The position numbers were made by a program, and so were the translations under genes. From assembly GCF_019399895.1 (NCBI RefSeq), contig NC_091869.1, positions 8,060,001 through 8,124,000 on the forward strand: DNA of 64,000 nt, given 5' to 3'. The stretch is from Cardiocondyla obscurior (Eukaryota > Arthropoda > Insecta > Hymenoptera > Formicidae). The notes under the pieces are model-generated. The model saw only the letters and a list, made by a program, of their open reading frames with translations, had not been told where the DNA came from and searched no databases. Of this stretch, positions 60,801 through 64,000 are shown piece after piece (position 1 is the first letter of the stretch; each line of letters opens with the position of its first letter).

Positions 60801-63800
60801 GTAAACCCGTAATCGGCGACTCTGCACTGGCGTCCGAAGTGATGATGATACGCTGGTATAAATCGATTAAAGGGTAACTGGCAGTGCGGAGCGGTTTTCA
60901 GAAGATCGACCAGTTCGCGGCTAAAAAGAGCTAATTGATTCGCGAGCGGTGGACTCACACACTTGGTTTCTGAAAGAGATAATAAGCTTCGATCGACGCG
61001 CAATTTATAATTAATTCTTATGGAGTTATAAGATAATTACCATCGTGATTATTCTCATGATCTTTCTTTCCTATCCAAATAATAAATTTTACGCTGCCGG
61101 TATCTTGTTTCAATTCGACACATGATAAGCATGATACCAAATGTTCTAACGGTACACCATTTTCTATTATTTCTAATTGTTCTTTGAATTCAGCCTCATA
61201 ACAGTTCGGTAGACTGAAATTGTTGCAAATCAAAATACATTTTTTTTAAGTAATACCATAATTCAATTTTACGTAAAATAATGTAAATAATAAAATATAT
61301 ACCTTGGTAAAGGTAGAATACCATTGTGCGATGCTAGTAATTGTTGTACACGAGATTCGAGAAGTTTTAAAGAGATTTTTACGTTGGGTAAAGATGCCAT
61401 TTCTTGTTCCGCCCAGCCTTTGTCCGACAATGGTTTCGAGGTATGAATTGTGCAATATGGAAACTTGACTTGTCCATCCTATAAATATTATTCAATATTT
61501 TTTTGTATGTATGTAAAATATGTAATCTTTTTAATATAAAAGAAAGAGTAGTATATTAATTCAGAATAATCGCTTTAAAGTGTGATCAAAGCTTCTCGAC
61601 AGTAAAAGGAACTATGTAGTTCGACCGGAAAAGCTCAGACTCGGCTTTCTTATTCATCATTTTAAAGATACTACAGACAATACACATATAATACGAAATA
61701 CATCGGAATATATCGCGCACCTGTAATGTATTACTAAAGCATGGCGATGGTGTGTTTCTATGATCTGGGTTGAGCGAAACCATTCTGCCACTCGGTTCTT
61801 CAGTGATTATGCATACGTCTCTCATCTTATACAGTTCTGACACGCTTATAGAGATCATAAACCGGCTCTCATACATTTCGCGGAATTTGAATAGCGGCAG
61901 TTTGTGTCCCGGAACCTCTTGCAAAAGCATTACGATTTGTGCTCGGATAAGTTGCAGATTTGGTCCACCGATATGTGCGTAAGATATCAAAATGCGCTTG
62001 TAGCCAATTTTACGACGGTGTAATTGTGAAATTGCGTATTGTGCATCCGATAACGAAGGTACTTTGACACTAGCGGCGTAATTACCGTCTGATTGTGTAA
62101 AAATAGAAATGTGACAGTTCTAAAATAAAAGAAGAAACGTATCTTTACAATAAAATTGCATATAAATCATAAATTTTTAATTAATACACGGCCACGTACC
62201 GAAACGTGTTCCATGAACACGGACGAAAGAATTCGCTTCATGTCTTTCATATCGATGTTTTGATCTAAATTTGTTACTTGTAATTCGATGAGTATATTAG
62301 TGCCATTATTGGTGCTAGATCCGACGCGATTATTTATTGGATTAAGAAATTTCTAGAGAAGAAAAGATTGAGAGAAAAAAATAAAATAAAGAGTATCACA
62401 AAAAAAAAAAAATTAGTACATAACGATATACGTACCTCTACTTCTTCATTTTCTGCATCACTTAAAATCGACCTTGATGTTTGATTGTGTTGTCCTGTTC
62501 CTTGTAACATATTATTTTCATAAGGTGATGGCGTTTTATTGTTTCGTGTGACATTCTGCTGTTGAGTCTAAAAAAGAAAAAAAAAAAAAAGAATAAAGTT
62601 TCCTTATTTTTTAATATTATATTAAATAATGAAAAATATAATTTGTACCTGACTATGCCATGAATTTTTATCTCTAGTCGGTGCATCGTATAACGGAGAA
62701 GGACTACGGCGTTTAAAAGAATTCGATTGCACTAAAATGTAAAATAAAAATATTAAAATTAAACATTTTCAATTTTTATAATAAATAAAAAATTTATTCA
62801 ATATTATTTATCAGATAAGATCAAATTACAAGTTCACAGCCCGAATCAGCAAGGATAAAAATCTACTCGTGACTCTAGAGCTCTTTCTCGGATTATCCAT
62901 CATTAAGAAAAAAAAAATTAACAATATAAATTGTCATGTATTATCGATAAATAAAGTATTATATAAAATTAAAACTAGTTTGTTACCGTTATAACCAAAT
63001 GGAACAGCTAATGAATTGTACGATTGTCGTCCTCCAAGCCGTTCGGAAGCATGAAGAAATGTACCGTGTGTACCTCTGATGCGTCTAAGACCTTCAGGTG
63101 TGCGAGAAATTGTGGAAACAGCAAGATTATTTTCCCGAACCTGCGGGATATGAGCTCGTTTACCTAATACCTTCGACATTTCCGCCTTAAACAAAATTAA
63201 ATCGTTTTATATGTCATTGAAAGTAAACGTTACAATAAAAACGATAAAAAGCAAATTATAAAATAAAATAAAAAATTTTAAAAATGTTTAAATAAAATTA
63301 AAACATTATTTTAAACAAAACTAACTTTGTATTGATCTTCCCATATATGGCCACATTGTTGAGACCCCGAAATTGGCCAAATTAAATTTGGTGACTGTAC
63401 TCTAGTTAGGTCATTGTATGTCCTATTAAAAGCTACATCGCCATTATTCGAATATGATCTTCCAAAAAATAATGGAGGTTGTATTATTCTGAAATGTAAA
63501 ATAAAAATATTAAAATTAAATTCAGAGCTTTTTCTTTAATTATCATTAAAAGTATATCAATTAATATATTTAACGAGCTAGATATATTTAACAAATTTTA
63601 CAAACTAACCCCGATGGTGGACCATTGATGGGTGCACAAGGGAGATTGAAAGTAGAGTGGGCACCCACCACAGATGAAGAAGACTGATAATGTGGAAATT
63701 GGAGGGCTCTTGTCCCTAATACAGAAGCACTCGCAGCATACATTTGCTTAGTGCTACCTTGCTTAGAATCGACAACAATTTCTGATTCACTGACTGCTCT

Positions 63801-64000
63801 ACTTCGAGTTATAACACTTCCTGAAAAAAATATTAACATTGATTGTCGCATATTTGGCTTCGTTGACATTGTGCCATCCGTAACCGATAGATCGCAAATT
63901 ACGTGACAGTGAACATTAAAGTGTTAATTACAATAAAATTACCTAGATTTTTGATGATTATACTTCCTTTCTCTTTCCCGAGATATTTTACAAATATTTT
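57869..64000 (-). CDS. Marf1: MARF1 (meiosis regulator and mRNA stability factor 1), 3' part, about 1332 aa in window
   Basis: Twenty exons, the first cut by the window edge (64000-63943), join in frame to the stop at 57871-57869, with exons from 63820-63610 to 57921-57869. Visible parts in order: a low-complexity N-terminal part, an RRM across 62352-61980 (NILIELQVTNL ... ISIFTQSDGNYAASVKVP), then eight LOTUS/OST-HTH modules between about 61960 and 59135, three with the clear pattern CRVADYGFTKLIDLLEA or its variant, then a Ser/Pro-rich C-terminus. Eight LOTUS modules match vertebrate MARF1. In mouse the protein controls oocyte meiosis and silences transposons; Drosophila MARF1 recruits CCR4-NOT to target mRNAs in the ovary. 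The NYN nuclease, if this species has it, would lie 5' of the window. Confidence 0.92.

Noticed and set aside
1..64000. CRISPR arrays, bacterial operons, rRNA or tRNA genes
   Set aside because: No spaced direct repeats, no prokaryotic gene layout, and no cloverleaf or rRNA core sequence was recognised on reading both strands.

Overview
The window is AT-rich nuclear DNA of an insect. Introns are mostly short with GT-AG ends, many genes share promoters, and the intergenic space is full of small inverted-repeat elements. The ortholog set (single beta-adaptin, class I PITP, Derlin-2, LMW-PTP, MARF1) fits an insect. The sequence character suggests Hymenoptera, probably an ant, but that assignment is inference.

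Layout. 1-16464 (+): the 3' part of a large gene for a single-pass membrane protein, with two interchangeable transmembrane exons and a long cytoplasmic tail. Its introns hold six TTAA-flanked and two TA-flanked MITE-like elements. 16465-18061: minisatellite and a GC-richer promoter-like zone. 18062-19000 (+): small unrecognised helical protein. 19131-22763 (-): FBF1-like coiled-coil protein, divergent from 23386-25361 (+), a PPTC7-type mitochondrial PP2C phosphatase. 27659-29811 (-): Derlin-2, divergent from 30298-31943 (+), a class I phosphatidylinositol transfer protein (vibrator type). 32855-34185 (-): truncated or decaying RhoGAP-like gene. 34256-36078 (+): orphan secreted acidic protein. 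37079-43832 (+): tandem family of three fast-evolving secreted proteins with duplicated promoters. 44188-45082 (-): low-molecular-weight protein tyrosine phosphatase. 46219-46476 (+): ribosomal protein eS27. 46861-52616 (-): AP-1/AP-2 beta adaptin. 54242-55219 (+): complex I subunit NDUFB10. 57869-64000 (-): MARF1 (RRM plus eight LOTUS modules), whose 5' part lies outside the window.

Most genes are unrelated housekeeping functions: ER-associated degradation, lipid transfer, clathrin adaptors, complex I, translation and cilium/centriole. The accessory part is 34-44 kb, where the orphan secreted protein and three tandem paralogs sit. These look lineage-restricted: signal peptide, proline-rich low complexity, phase-0 introns, unequal exon counts and a frameshifted 3' end in the last copy. 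This block, the paired transmembrane exons and the MITE families are the most interesting material. I rebuilt exon structures by hand from splice sites and reading phase. Reading phases agree across every junction of each multi-exon gene listed as a CDS.
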